Assembly: GCF_029227915.1 (NCBI RefSeq)
Contig: NC_079886.1
Location: forward strand, 24,344,501-24,404,500
Length of the DNA: 60,000 nucleotides
DNA from: Hydractinia symbiolongicarpus
Lineage: Eukaryota > Cnidaria > Hydrozoa > Anthoathecata > Hydractiniidae
Direction: 5' to 3'
The notes under the pieces are model-generated. The model was not told the DNA's origin and ran no database searches. It saw nothing but the letters and a program-made list of their open reading frames with translations. The position numbers and the translations under genes were made by a program. Within the stretch, counting starts at the first letter, position 1. Every line of letters starts with the position of its first letter. Shown here in pieces: positions 23,277 to 43,110 of this stretch.

Positions 23277-25650
23277 AATAATATTTTCACACGACTTTAA
23301 TAAAATGAGATAACAGGAGATGGGATCTTACTTGTAGATAACATTATGAATACACTGATTATTCGAGAGAGGTATTTACTTATACATTTATAGATATGGC
23401 TAATGCTTTGAAAAGGGCTTTTTGGGCGTTTTTATTTGATATGGCAGGACAGTGCACCATTCTGCTCTTTTCTAGACTAACTGTTTTTGCTTTTAAACAG
23501 GGAGCTTGTTATTGCGCTTTTAGAAAATATAAAGATCTAATTTTTCACCTTAAATCACTCTACAAAATTTTTAATTTTCATGATTAATTTCTACAAATAA
23601 TGAGTGTTTATTTTATTTTTTTATCTTTTTCATAATGAAAGAGTAAAAAAGAAATGTATATATCCACTCTGCTTCATTTGAAATATGTATGTATTACTGT
23701 AAATAAATAAACTAGAAGCCTTGTGGCTTTGACACTACCACTGCGCATATATTTTCCCTAACTTGTTAAACATCCCAAGGTCCCTTAGTGTAAAATAAGG
23801 ATATGTTACGTCTACTGCAAACTTACGCTTTGTCATCGACATCGATCTTTTTTTACCTAAACTTGTCAGTTCTTCCGAGGAAAAAGAGGATAAACTATTT
23901 CAAGTTTTTCCATAGTTCTTAATTTTCGCGTAATAATTGCTTCAAATATCGAAGGCATTAATATTCATTTTTCCATACATATGTAAGTTTCTTAACGGTG
24001 AATTTTTTTGTTGTGTTTTTTGCTCCGCTTCAACTTTCCCTTTTTCCTAGTCGTTGATGTTAACTAGAAGGTTTCTTTTTCAGTGGATTGATTCAGTATG
24101 TTGTAGGTATATCTCTATATATATATACCGCTATTCTAACTTTAAAACAACAAAGTCTGGGCAACCACTACTTACGTTGTATTTCTAGACCATCTTGAAG
24201 AAAGAGTAAACATTGATAATGTCTCGAAGACAATTCGCAAGTTATAAAAGTTTGATCCAAAATATTTTTCTTTTTCTCCAACTGTTTTTAATATAAGTTT
24301 GTCGAACACTTTTCTTTAATTCTGTAATGACAATTTACAGCACTGCTACTATTAAAAAAGGACTGAGGCGAGCAAATATTTCTTATTAGTTGGAAATTAA
24401 CGAATTATTATCGCAGGTGGTATTTGCACTTCTTCTAGCTTAACGAAATTTTAGGGAATATAAAAGGTAATAAAAAGATGTAATTCGGAAAACGTGCATA
24501 CTAAGCTCCCACATCATACATCCCCCACATTCCTATTGTTTCATTAGCGCAAAAAGACGTCTTAATTCGATGATCGTTGATGTGGCACCTTGTTAATTTT
24601 AAAGCAATATTGCAAAGGGAATGAATGAAAATGAAGGACTGCTAATTGTCCATCCTTGTTGAAAATTGCGGATTTAAGTGTGCAAGTACGAGTCAAGTTT
24701 GCACACATTAATTCCGCATTTTTTCTTTCGCGTTCATTTCTTCACTACTCGCTACTCACGACCGACTGGCAGACCACACCTTCTTAAAGAACTCTATGAA
24801 ATGCTTTAGACGTCGAGTATTTTAATAGCCTAGTTAACTAAGCTTTTTTCAAGGATATCAAATTCGGTTTCCCTTAAACGAAAATTCAGACGCAAACAAA
24901 TATCAGAGCAAATCCCTAAAATTCAAATCCACCAATCCGCACAAAGTGGCGTGGTCACGTCTTACCTTCTTAAATAATTCAAAAATCCATTACTCAAAAC
25001 AAAGGATTTCCCGATATTGACCACGTGAGCAAAGAACAGTAGAATTTACCAATCAAAGTAATTTTTTCCACCTTAGCTATTCCGATTTCCTGGTGGTAAG
25101 AAAAATTATGCTGGGTCTCCTAACTAGTATTTTAATTAAATGAGGAGGATATTCCCGGCGGAGTCTGGGATATCTCAAATACCACAACACTAAAAACATC
25201 TTTTGAATTGGAACCCTGTACAACAAAAGATCAACAATCAGTTAGAAACAGGAACACTTATGTACATATAGATAGATGGATAGATAGATGGATAGAAGTT
25301 ACTTAAGAGAAACATTTTGGTCAGTTAACTTACTTCGCATTTCATATGAAGTCAATATTGTTTTCTATGATTTTTAACTTTAAAGCTGACGAATTGCCAG
25401 TATATTGTGAATTTGATTTAGCATACACTTAGATATTGTTACATCTTTTTAAAGCAACGAAAAAATCTGTTTAATTAAATTAGCACCGCCAACTATCTGT
25501 GACTCGTTATCCAATTAGGAATTAGACATTGATATTGTATGGTAAGAACACAAATATGACTTATCTTTTGTGAGAAGGCTTCCCACGCTAAACTCCAACG
25601 TTACAATAATGCGATAACATCACAGCGTTGATCACGTTGTAAGGTAATAC
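23277..25650. other. Intergenic, no gene seen
   Basis: This follows the RETREG polyadenylation region. Only short AT-rich frames are present. A (GATA/GATG)n microsatellite lies at about 25267-25297. Nothing else is recognised. Confidence 0.5.
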
Positions 25651-25653
25651 ATC

Positions 25654-25661
25654 TATATAAA
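25654..25661 (+). promoter_or_regulatory. TATA box of the small secreted-protein gene
   Basis: TATATAAA lies 43 bases upstream of the ATG at 25704. That leaves room for a transcription start near 25684 and a very short leader, the arrangement expected of a strongly or inducibly expressed small gene. The position is seen; its function is inferred. Confidence 0.6.
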
Positions 25662-25703
25662 CACTCAGTTCCTTCGTGTATTGACAAAGACACAGGTTTT
25701 GAA

Positions 25704-27168
25704 ATGACCACAACAAGATTGTACCTATTTTCTGTATCTTTTTTTTTATTATTGTTTTCGGCTCATGGATTGCATTTACAAATAGCGTGTTTGAAGCGAT
25801 GGAACAGTCGCTGTTTTAATGGATTGGACAAAAAATTGCCAGAATATAAGGATATCAAAGAAGATATAGCGAAGCTAAAAACTTTAAAAATGTGTAAGTA
25901 TTTTTTTGTTATATTCCATACTACCTTTATGTTCAAACTTGCAGAAAAGAAAGATCTCCAACCTCTTTCCTCCAAAGGTTCAAATCAGTACATGTTCGTT
26001 GTAGAAATGTTCTAAAACAAAAAGGTTCACATGATAAGCTAGTGGTAAAGTTTTTAAATTTTTTTTTCAAGTTTATTTTTCGATATAACTACTGGCTCAA
26101 AAGTCATTAAAATGTAACTAACATTTGGCTTGGTGACTAAAAGTACCGGCAAAATCTTTATTGACTTTATTTCCTGCCGATTATCTTTTATTTTTATTTT
26201 TATTTTTTTAGAAAATTAGGATAAAAAATGCACATTGTGAGATTTTCAATTTATATTTTAAGTTTTTTTGAAAGGAGAATCGCATTTTTTTTCATAATTT
26301 ATAAACTCAACAAGCATATACACCAGGAATAACATTTTTCTTTTTACCAAGACACACACAAAAAAAGAATTTCAAATGGAAGTCTTCCTTTAGTCGTAAA
26401 AGGTCTGAAAAACTTTTGTTTTAAAAGTGATAGCAAGATTTAGTCGGTAAAAAATGACTAAATTTTCTACAACTATTACTGTGCCAACCAAAAGTTTTTA
26501 CCGGCCTTCTTCTGTCGACTATTTATTTACAGATAAGGTATCACAATAAGCATGTTGATGATAATCTTTTAAAGTAATTAAAATTTGCTAACAAAAATGA
26601 AGTATAAATTAATTAAAAGAGACACGAAAGAAATTTCTATAATCTAAGGATATTATGTCTATTTTAACAAGTCTGCATTTTTTACTATTATCATTATTCA
26701 TTTGTTTTTTTGTTTGTTTTCTGTGTGTTTACCTTTTTGTTCGTTTGTTTGTTTGTTTGTTTATCTGTTTGTTTATTTACTTGTTTGCTTATAATACAGG
26801 AACATAATGAAACGGATACCTTATCACACATGTAAATATGTTCAATGAGAGACACACCAAAGAGCCATGTTTAATGTTGAGATATTCTAACGTGTGACAT
26901 TAGAATATCTCAACATTAAATATTGGGTTAGTAGTCCTGCTGTGGAAAAAAGCAATAACATCAAGTGATGAATAATTCTTGTTCTAAGCCGTAGCAAAAA
27001 AACTTTAGGTTATTTTCTTGAGTTTTTATTTAGCCCCAATATTAAAATTTTTTTTGAGTATCTTCCACTCTCTTTTTAGTGACAAAGGCTCTAAGGGAAA
27101 AAATTTTAAAGAGATTCAAAATACTGAAATTTGCTGGAAATGCTGATTTAACACCAAAGGAGAGATGA
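25704..27168 (+). CDS. Small secreted cationic protein, 92 aa, two exons
   Basis: Exon 1 (25704-25893) and exon 2 (27080-27168) have a GTAAGT donor and a polypyrimidine-TTTTTAG acceptor, and the phase fits. The N-terminus is a textbook signal peptide: basic start, a run of F/L/S/V, then SAHG as a likely cleavage site near residue 22. The mature part has only two cysteines (C-x6-C, CLKRWNSRC), a mixed-charge middle, and a C-terminal segment with alternating K/R and I/L/F residues (about 64-81) that would form a cationic amphipathic helix. This resembles the plan of host-defence peptides, but I recognise no family and claim no activity. Neuropeptide precursor is less likely because no repeated dibasic-G units are seen. 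AATAAA-type signals occur near 27386 and 27548. Confidence 0.65.
26870..26920. repeat. Perfect inverted repeat, 21-bp arms, 9-base loop
   Basis: TTTAATGTTGAGATATTCTAA and its exact complement flank CGTGTGACA. It lies in the intron of the secreted-protein gene, so the intron transcript could fold into a clean 21-bp stem. Confidence 0.9.
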
Positions 27169-29566
27169 AACAGACATCGCTTCGCGTACACATAGTGAGT
27201 TATAAAGTTGAAAGAACTGCTGACGTTACGATTAACTCTCCTTCGTCACCAACTTTTCAACGCATAAGAATCCCTATTTAATCATGTCAGGTGAGGAGCA
27301 GATATTTTGAATTGAGGATTATTTGGATATTGGACATTGAAAGTTTGTAACAAATATAAAATATGTAATATAATATACCATGGTTAAATAAAATTACTTT
27401 TTAGAAGATTTTTTGCTGTCCTGATCTGGTAAAATACTTCACCTTTTGGTATCTGATAATACATATGGATAGTTGAATACATTGCAGTGAATTGATGTGT
27501 GATGTAAATCAAAGTGAAATTTCTAAATACCAATGTTTAGTTATCGTAATAAATAAATGATTGATAAAAACTATTGTCAAATATGGTAAGAAACTGCTTA
27601 ATAATACCCTTTGTGTATTGATTGTCACGTTAAAGCTTAATTACACAAATTCTTTCTCTCTCTTGACGTATGATGTGGGAGATCATTGAATCAATATGAG
27701 AAACAGAGTACGACGGAATAGTTTTCATTCATAAATACAAAAGGAAGGTCAAAGAAATAACACAACAAAAATCATCCATGCATATATTTTGTTGTTTTTC
27801 CATAAATGGATAAGTTTTAAAATATGTTTCTTCTCGAGAGTTCTTGTTGTAGCTACAAAATTAATTTTCGTCAATGCAAGCTTCAAGATTGACCTATTCA
27901 GTCACCAAAAAAGGCATTAATTTTTTTTAAAAGAATATTTCTTTTAATTCAAAATCACATGATGTGAGTTAAAATGAAATGTAACGTATCATCAATTGGT
28001 TTCGTGAAACGACATGACAACAATTTCCTTCTGACATTTCTTTTTGTTGTATAGAAAAGTATGAAATACTTCAGTAGTCAATCTTTGTCAATGTATGGGT
28101 CATCAAGTATGAAACTACACAATCACATATGGTAACAAAAAAATGCCAGATGAAGAAGGAAATCGCATATCCCTATATTGCCTTTTACTAGTATATCTTC
28201 ATCCATTTCTGCAAAACATTGGTGAAAAAAAGTTAGTAAAAGAAAACAAAACTAAAATTTAAAAAATGAAGCGGAAGTAGAGTTTTAATAACAAATATTT
28301 AAGTTGTGATGTTCATGATTTTACTAAAATCTCTCTCATCGCAATCTAGTTCCCAAGGCTTCGTTTTCGCTTTCTGTTATACGTGGCCAGCACTCACATT
28401 AAGAAGCGAAAAAGAACCTTTGAAAATGAGATTGTCTCTAATCAGATGACAAAGCACAAAACGACAAAATTGCATCTGTTAAGTGAAAGACAAAAGCGAA
28501 TTTTTAAAATGACCAAAACTTGTTTAAATATTAAAATAATTTAATATTAAAATGATAAAGGAGATGAGGCCGTCTAAAGGATGCAAATTTTTATTATTAT
28601 ATAGTGTTAATAACTCTAATTTGATCACATGCGTATAAATTAAAACAAAAATTTAAGGAGGAGAAGAGGAGATATGTTATGTCATTACCGTGTCTATTTT
28701 GAGAAGCTCACACGTTTGTTATCAGATCTTTGATAGAAAGTCTGAGCAATGCAGACATAACATTAATTGTGTTATCATTCACTATTTTTTTGAAACATAT
28801 GTCTGTTTATATGCGCATATGATAACCAGTTCGTTTAATAAGGTGATTTAATGAACTATGAGGTTTATGTTAAATGGGATACGGATTGGACTACTGATTT
28901 TGGACATATTTGGTGTCTTTACAATCTGCGACAACCTTCTTTCCAGGGCATTTTGGTTTTTTTGATTAATTCGATCGCGGCGAGAAGGACAGCTCAGGGG
29001 CTAAGTGACCCTGGGGACAAGGACGGATTTGCAATACATTTCCCTGCAAATATGTGAGAGTACATAGCACTTTAAATATTCGTATAGGTAAAGGGGAAAT
29101 TGTCCCGACGAGGGGTCGGGGAATTACCTTGTCGCTAAACCGTCGCATCTTTCATTGTTAAAGCGGCTTTCTACTTTAACGGAATTGGTCAAATCTTTCC
29201 TCCTTTAGTGACACTAGAACAAGATCAAATTTTAATTGTTGGTAATGTCAAAAACTGCTACATCTATAGTCATCGTAAAGTCAACAGTGACCTTTTTTCT
29301 GAGATTGCTGCAAGGAGCCTATTTGTGTTTATCATAACATAAGGCTCATTCTCGTCTAGTGTTATTAATTATCCTGTTGTGTCGTTTGAAATAATTTTAG
29401 GCTTAATTGTCAATAATTTTTCCTTTTAATATGAAACCGTGCATTTTCAAACATTAGACGCTTTTATTGGCTGAAATACTTGATAACAAATCAATCATGC
29501 GTAACGAGTTGAAACTTCAAACGCTGTTTACACTACATTGAGTATGATTTCACAAGTTGGTTTCAA
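27169..29566. other. Intergenic, no gene seen
   Basis: No supportable exon or element was found. The short frames near 28851-29150 lack protein-like composition and splice context. The last 200 bases probably include the promoter of the MFSD6-like gene. Confidence 0.45.
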
Positions 29567-29567
29567 A

Positions 29568-29594
29568 ATGGCAGCAAATAGACGTGAACGATAA
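29568..29594 (+). promoter_or_regulatory. Upstream ORF in the 5' leader of the MFSD6-like gene
   Basis: An ATG in a fair Kozak context (aaaATGG) opens an 8-codon frame ending at TAA, 65 bases before the main ATG. It could dampen translation if it lies in the leader, but the transcription start is unknown. Confidence 0.4.
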
Positions 29595-29659
29595 AACAAG
29601 TGTATGGAAGAAGTTTTGTTTTCTTTCCGGTTGGTTGAAGGTAAGGTAAACTCAACTTC

Positions 29660-31843
29660 ATGTTTATGAAAGATTTTCTTCTCGATGATACAGACGCACC
29701 ATCCGATATGTCTGTGGTATGCGACTCCACACATAATATCACTGGAGATAAATTAAACCACAAAGAGGCTAACAATGACGAGAATAAAAAGAAAGAATTA
29801 ACCATAAAGCTTGATAAAGACTTGCTGAAATTTAAAGCCTTTTTCTTTCTGTTCTTTGCTGGATTTGGATCAACTTTTCCTTACTTAGGCGTTTATTTTA
29901 AGCAGCTTGGCCTAAATGCGTCCTTCGTTGGTATATTAGCAGGCGTAAGACCTCTCATACAATTTATCAGTGGACCTTTTTGGGCGTTATTGGCGGATCG
30001 TTACAAAGCAAGAAAAGCGATTCTTTTGTTTTCAATTCTTGCATGGTTAGTAATGACGCTGTTGTTAGCATTTCCCAGACCACACAAAGAGATCTGCAAG
30101 TTAACCAACATTACTCACCCAGGAATAAACATTATCAGTGAAAAACCGGCGCAACGGAGTATTGTTCCGGCAGTCGGGTTCCAAGGAAGATTCGGGGAAC
30201 TCGCTTACACCGAAAACTGTGTAAATTGCCGTCCTCAACTTTTTACAAATTTCGTCAAAAGAAACGCTAGAGATGATGGAAATAGCTCAGAAATTATATT
30301 AAATATAAAACTCGAGAATCGAAATAATTCTGTGTTACCATGGAAACGTAACCAAAAAAGTGAAGAAGAGATTTCTGTACAAAATGGTATTCATTATCGA
30401 ATTAAATACATCATCGAACGCGATCAAAACGAGATTCGAGATATATTTTACGTTTTGTTAGTATTAATTGTTATTGGAGAATTTTTAGAAGCGCCATCTT
30501 TTATTATGATCGACACCGCCTTGTTAGATCACCTTGGAGATGAAAAAAAGCATTATGGGAAGACAAGGTTGTTTGGAAGTATAGGATATGGTCTTGCATC
30601 CTTTAGTGTAGGCGCATTACTAGATAAATTTCAATTTGAATTCTGTGGTAAAGTATTCACAAATTATTTAGTAATTTTTTACATCTTCTCATGTTTTATG
30701 GTCATTGGTTTTATATTTGGTTTATTTTTTGTTAAATTCAAGTACAGCAACACAAAAGAATCATCAAAACCAATAGAATGCATCAAAGTGTTTTTCTCCC
30801 TAAAATATGGTTCGTTTCTTGCTATATGTTGGTTTTGTGGGTTTTGCCATGGTAGTATCATGAACTTCTTAAATTGGTATTTGGAGGATTTAGGTGCATC
30901 GAAGCTGATGATGGGCGTGGCAACCGCGTGTAGATGCTCCGCAATTATTTTCGGCTTTTTCGTATCTAGTTTCTTCATTGACAGAGTTGGACATATCCAG
31001 CTTATATGTTGGGCATTAGCATCTTATGTCGGAAGTTATTTCGGTTATTCCATTTTACATAATCCTTGGTGGGCTATCCCTGTAGAGGTTGTACAAGGGC
31101 TTATTTATGCAATATCGTGGTCATCTTGTATAACCTACCTCGGAGAAGCAGCCCCACCTAATACGGCAGCAACAATGCAAGGTATACTTCCTAATGTTAG
31201 TTCTGTACATCAATTTTTCTTTGTATTTTCTTCTTGTTTATAAACACAAGATAACTTCTTTTAAACAGCTTCTCAGATAAGCTTTATCTTGAAAAATAAA
31301 AGATTATTGAGAAGAATGTTTGCATGATTATTTTTTTTACAGTTTTCGCGACTTTTTCTCAATTTTCGCGAAATTAAATTTTTTTCCAAAAGTAACAATA
31401 GACACCATTTGCGAACTATCTTTTTTCTATTATTTTCTATACTTTTTTCTTCTCTTTGCGAAAATTCCACGTGACACATTCGCAAAATTAGTCTCCGCAA
31501 AATTAAAAAAAATTCCGTCACGAAATAAGTCTGCGAAAATTAAACTTTTTCACGTTTCTTACAACTCCACACTTTAGTAACATCTTTCCTTTAGCCCTCC
31601 GCAGATATTTTCTCTCTTATAGACATAAATTGTTATCATTTTACTGCAGGGATTCTTCAAGGCGTTTACTGGGGATTAGGGACTGGTTCTGGAGCAATAG
31701 CTGGCGGTATTCTAATCAATCATATTGGGGTGCGATCTTCGTATCACGTAGGAGGTATTCTAAGTTCCATCATCTTTGTCTTGTTTTGTGGACTGCAACT
31801 TGTGATAGCGAAAAGAGAGAAGAAGATAGGTGGTACATCGTAG
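29660..31843 (+). CDS. MFSD6: MFSD6-like major facilitator transporter
   Basis: Exon 1 (29660-31181) and exon 2 (31650-31843) join in phase to give 571 residues. After a hydrophilic N-terminus of about 55 residues comes the first membrane segment (FFLFFAGFGSTFPYLGVYF). Next is the MFS loop 2-3 signature as GPFWALLADRYKARK, a long extracellular loop with several N-glycosylation sites (NIT, NSS, NNS), and a second half with GSIGYG and several more hydrophobic segments. The last exon reads GILQGVYWGLGTGSGAIAGG, typical of the MFSD6 (MFS_1-like) group, and ends in a short basic tail. Substrate is unknown for the family. The alternative of reading through the donor ends after 20 non-homologous codons, so splicing is preferred. 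Confidence 0.88.
31320..31560. repeat. AT-rich 'cgcgaaaatt' dispersed repeat in the MFSD6-like intron
   Basis: Phrases 'ttttcgcga', 'tttgcgaaaa', 'ttcgcaaaatta' and 'tgcgaaaatta' alternate through the intron. They link it to similar stretches near 16.4, 32.2, 42.0 and 46.7 kb. It is probably a short non-autonomous element family, but its ends were not defined. Confidence 0.5.
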
Positions 31844-32159
31844 TTCTATACATTCTGTAAATATTTAGATGAATATAACCAATTTTATTACATACTGCTA
31901 CATGTTTATGTTACATGAAAAGTGCCCCTCCCTCTTATAGAGCACAACCTTTTACTGTTACTTGTTTTCTTAAGAAAGACTCCTCCCTAAATTATAAAAT
32001 ATACAGGAAACTAGTGAAAATTCTTTTAATGCGCTTGTTCACATACAGAACATTGGCAGCTGCAATCAATAAAATTCTATGGATTCCTCACGAAAAGATC
32101 GCCCAGAAAAAGTACTTCATTTATTGGTTTTCCGGAAATTTGTTAATACAACCAAAAAA

Positions 32160-32370
32160 TCTAATTCGCTGTAATCATCGAAAAATTATCACAAAAACTG
32201 ATTTAGAAAGTGACAACTAATTTTTGCTGTAATTATCGCGAAAATTATTTTAGAAAGTGACAACTAATTTTTGCTGCAATTGTTGCAAAAACTGATTTAG
32301 GAAGTTGCATCTAATTTTCGCGGTAATTATCGTGTAAACTGCTGTAGAAAGTTACAACTAATTTTTGCGT
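32160..32370. repeat. Short tandem array, about 60-bp unit, 3-4 degenerate copies
   Basis: Units of the form 'ctaatttttgctgtaattatcgcgaaaa...gatttagaaagtgacaa' repeat at about 32160, 32215, 32264 and 32310 with substitutions. It is non-coding. The rest of 31844-32975 shows no gene. Confidence 0.65.
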
Positions 32371-32975
32371 ATTGTTTTAGGGGATAAATCAATATATAAT
32401 TCGACTAGAAATTTGACTCTAGAATAAAATATCTAAATAACAGCTCTATCATGTCAGCTAACGATGTTTTTAAATCTCGCGCTATTGAAGGTGGTTGAAC
32501 TTATGAGCGGCTTGTTATTGCATAGCTACAAACTCGAAAGTGAAATAAATTGAACATTTCTTGAAAAAAAAATAATCTATACAAGACATATATATATATA
32601 CATATTTGTATTATTTCTAGTAAAATCGAGCCAAAGTTCAATCCAAGGCAGCCAATTTATTCCGGCTATCATTTGAAGTTAAAAATTGTTTCTGTTAAAT
32701 CAGCTTATAAATTGTAATTTCTATTCAAAGATTATTCAACAATTCACTGTATCGCTCCATTGTTTTCATTATGAAATTTAACATGCAGACATCCAGTCAC
32801 CCTATATGACTATAAGAAGCACAGCTCAATCGTAGCGTCATCTATATATCCATTCAACAACCATTCGACTCCTTTTAACATTTTTGTAAACGTTGCCTTC
32901 TGTTAAAAAATAATAAAATAAATGATAAAGGTATTTTGACGCTTTCTTCGTTATATTAAATATCAGACTTGCTCA

Positions 32976-33463
32976 TACTCTTTTGTGCTTAATTGTAGGG
33001 GGGGGGGGTCGAATAAGCAGGGGTGGGTGGGTACTCCGGGGAAAAATGGTGGGGGTTATAATGACCTAAGGGGGTATTACGAAATTTTCTGTAAAATGGT
33101 GGGAACAAGTTTAAATAAACTAACACTAGTGAAACAACTAAAATAAAGATAACAGCTTTTGACATGTTTAAGAAATAAACTGTGCTGACATTTTGTTAAT
33201 ATTTGTTATTTTTCACCTGTAAATAGTATTTGTTCTTGAGATTTGTTCCAAAAAAGAGTTTTGTTTTGATTATAAGAAAAGATGCTGCTTTGTGATATCC
33301 AAAAAACTTATTATGGGGCGGGGGGCGGGCGATAGTAAAATGAGGAGGTGGGTCTCATTCTCGAATTTCAATAAAATAGGTGGTAAGTATAAAATGATTT
33401 TAGGGGTGAAAAATTCGAAAAAGTGCAATTTGACCCCCCCCTACAATTAAGCACAAAAGAGTA
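32976..33463. mobile_element. MITE with 28-bp TIRs and TA duplications
   Basis: The left end TACTCTTTTGTGCTTAATTG followed by TAGGGGGG is exactly inverted at the right end (CCCCCCTA then CAATTAAGCACAAAAGAGTA). Both ends carry TA. The 0.49-kb interior is non-coding and G-rich on the plus strand (ggggggggggg, ggggtgggtgggtac, ggggcggggggcggg). TA duplications suggest a Tc1/mariner-type mobiliser. TIR identity is essentially perfect, so the insertion is young. Confidence 0.85.
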
Positions 33464-33573
33464 AAATTAGTCGTTTGTCAATGAAAAAAAAAAAAAACAG
33501 GTTTGCTGGACCTGCGATTGTTGTTTGTCGTACATATTTCTCGCATTGGTATTTGGTGCAAAAAATGAACAAA

Positions 33574-40868
<7,295 letters not shown>

Positions 40869-41074
40869 TGTGATTATGACAAAAATAAATTTTCATCAGG
40901 CTGCAAAGTCTGCCATATTTGTTTTCAAGAATCAACGTGACCCGATTCGGTTTTTGGCGTACGCATTAAATTTTCGGAAAGAGAAACTGTCGACTTCCCG
41001 CCCCGGGGAAAAAAATGTCTAAAAAGGGTTCGGTTAAAAACTTTAAATCTTTCGCGTGGGATTTATTTTTCGTA

Positions 41075-41500
41075 CACCTGTTTATTTACGTTACACTTTA
41101 ATAAGATAAATTTATTTAACTCGAATTTTCAAAATTAGCGTAATTTGTGTCACGGTAATTTCCTGGAATAAGGTAATTTATAACGGTATATAATTTTATA
41201 GCTAGGAGTATTTTAAATGGCGCCGTAGTTTAGTGGATATAAAGCATTGGGGAGACGATGCGATTTTTTCATCCGCGTGCAATACAACAAAATCGCATTG
41301 CATGCGGATGAAAAAATCGCATCGTCTCCCCAAAGCTTAAAAGAGTCAGCAACACATTTTAAAATTTTAGCTAAATTAATTGGGTCCAGGGTTACTTTCT
41401 ACTTTATTCCAGGAAATTAACGAGGAACAAAATTTCTTACACGCCCCTTGTTAAATTGTAACGCAAATATCCAGGACGTTAAACGTTACAAGTTAATTTA
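41075..41500. mobile_element. MITE-like element with long imperfect TIRs enclosing a 37-bp-arm hairpin
   Basis: Left-arm phrases 'atttacgttacactttaataag' and 'gtaatttcctggaataa' (41090-41175) recur inverted at about 41402-41475. Between them, 41247-41283 and 41297-41333 form a 37-bp inverted repeat with one mismatch (TTGGGGAGACGATGCGATTT...). Just before the stem, 41220-41240 reads GGCGCCGTAGTTTAGTGG, like a Pol III A box. The only B-box-like phrase (gggttcga) lies 570 bases further at 41827. No coding frame is present. Confidence 0.5.
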
Positions 41501-41529
41501 AAACCTGTAAATTTATCAATATGTTTTTC

Positions 41530-41640
41530 TAGCAATTTCGCAACCTCGTCCCCAGGACTATTTGCTTCTCAAACGGCGCTGCGCTTTCTGATAGTTCTAG
41601 CGAAATAGCCCTGGACCAGGCTGGTCACCGTATCGCATCT
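41530..41640. repeat. Dispersed repeat with 'acctcgtccccagg...ccctgga' arms
   Basis: 'CAACCTCGTCCCCAGGACTATTTGC' and a partly inverted 'GCGAAATAGCCCTGGACC' suggest a small foldback. The left phrase is echoed at 13980 ('gacctcgtccccagcccaaa') and the other at 40157 ('ccagggctatttgctt'). No function is seen. Confidence 0.45.
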
Positions 41641-42289
41641 AATTGGCCCACGGCATTACCCTAATTATGCAACGCTTTTAGCTGGCGTCAGCAAAAATCC
41701 TAAAAGTGATACATAAACAAATATGGCACCGGAAGATGTGGCGTCGTTGTAGGTGGTGGTTTTAAATCCTTAAAAAGCATTATTTTTCCTTTTTAATCTA
41801 ATTTCGACGCCACGGTAAAAGGTGCTGGGTTCGAGCTTGGCAATTTCGTTCTCCTTCTGATTGACGCAAAAAAGCATTTTTCTGATAGGGTTTACTCACC
41901 AAAAATGATTAAGGCAAGCTGACAGGGCAGCTGATATATTGTAAACGTTCTGAAAATAATAAAAGAAAGTGGTTTTCAATGAACCTATTCTCATATTTCC
42001 TGAATCGCGTTATGTTAATGCTTTTTGTGAGTCAGGTGAGATAAATCGCGTTAATTAAATACTTTTTTTCGCCTTAATTTCTTTTGCGTTATTTTCGTGA
42101 TTGTTAATTTTGTGACTCGTTAATATCGGAAAAAGGTATTCCCCATCAATGATATATTTCAACTTATCTAAAAGCCAATGAAAGCTATCAGTTTTTTCGT
42201 TAAAAATTTGTCAAAGATTTAAAAAATTGTGGTTGGTACACACAAGTTGTTATTAAGTGTTGTTGATAAAAGTCCTTTAGATGTCGTGA

Positions 42290-42500
42290 ACAGCAATGCA
42301 AGAGTGGTTGTTTGTAGTAAATCGTTCGCTTCCAGTGCGGAAGGTCGTGAGTTCGATCCACGACGGAATCATGCCAGAGACTATAAAAGTGCGACGCAAT
42401 CCTTTCTGCTTAAAATTTAGTATGAGAATGGGATTGATATGGCGGTTGTTGTGTTTTGCACACCTTCGTTAGCTTAAATAGGAGCTTTAAATGCACTAGG
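42290..42500 (+). mobile_element. tRNA-derived SINE copy
   Basis: 42305-42365 holds a tRNA-like block. A clean T arm (TCGTG AGTTCGATC CACGA) includes the B box, preceded by a CTTCC...GGAAG stem. The A-box region is weak. The following body (gcgacgcaatccttt..., aaatgcactaggaccccctt) recurs in worn form at 19735-19840. It is not a functional tRNA, because the D arm and acceptor stem do not fold. Confidence 0.65.
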
Positions 42501-43110
42501 ACCCCCTTCGCAGGGTGCTCATTGATAACAGTACCATTATTAGGAATTAAAGAGGCTATAATAATAAATAATAATAATAGCTGTTTTCGAGCAATGCAGT
42601 GGCAAATAGTAAAGTCAGACCAAAAATAAAATAATACACACAGCAACAGAATACTAGATATAAGCCATTTTAACTAAGCAAGTTTGTTAACTAGCTAGTT
42701 ATACGTCCAACAGCCAACTTTTAAAGCCGTATAGCAGTTACACGCATGACAAATAAAAAAGGATCAGACTCGGTTTTAGGCTACAAATAATAGAAGTGTG
42801 AAAATACCGGAATTGAATCGGGGAAAGAAAACGACGTCTTGTTTCCTAAAGTTACAATTACACGATAATTATTTTACAGTTAAAAAAGTATTGATATATA
42901 AAACAATTTCTACAGTTTTGTTGAACGTAGCGAAATAAATTAATTAAATGTACCGAGAGTATGATTATAACCATCGCATGCAAGTATAAATCATCAAAAG
43001 TAGTTATCAGCTTGTTTTCTTCATAGTAAAATTTGTTTGTAGTGTAATTCCGCATTACACACAAATTCTTTTCTTGGCAATTATTACTTTAGTTTTATGG
43101 CATCAGGTAA
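42501..43110. other. Intergenic, no gene seen
   Basis: AT-rich DNA downstream of the aldo-keto reductase gene (which is on the minus strand). AATAAA-like signals occur on the minus strand, but the true 3' end cannot be chosen. Confidence 0.45.
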
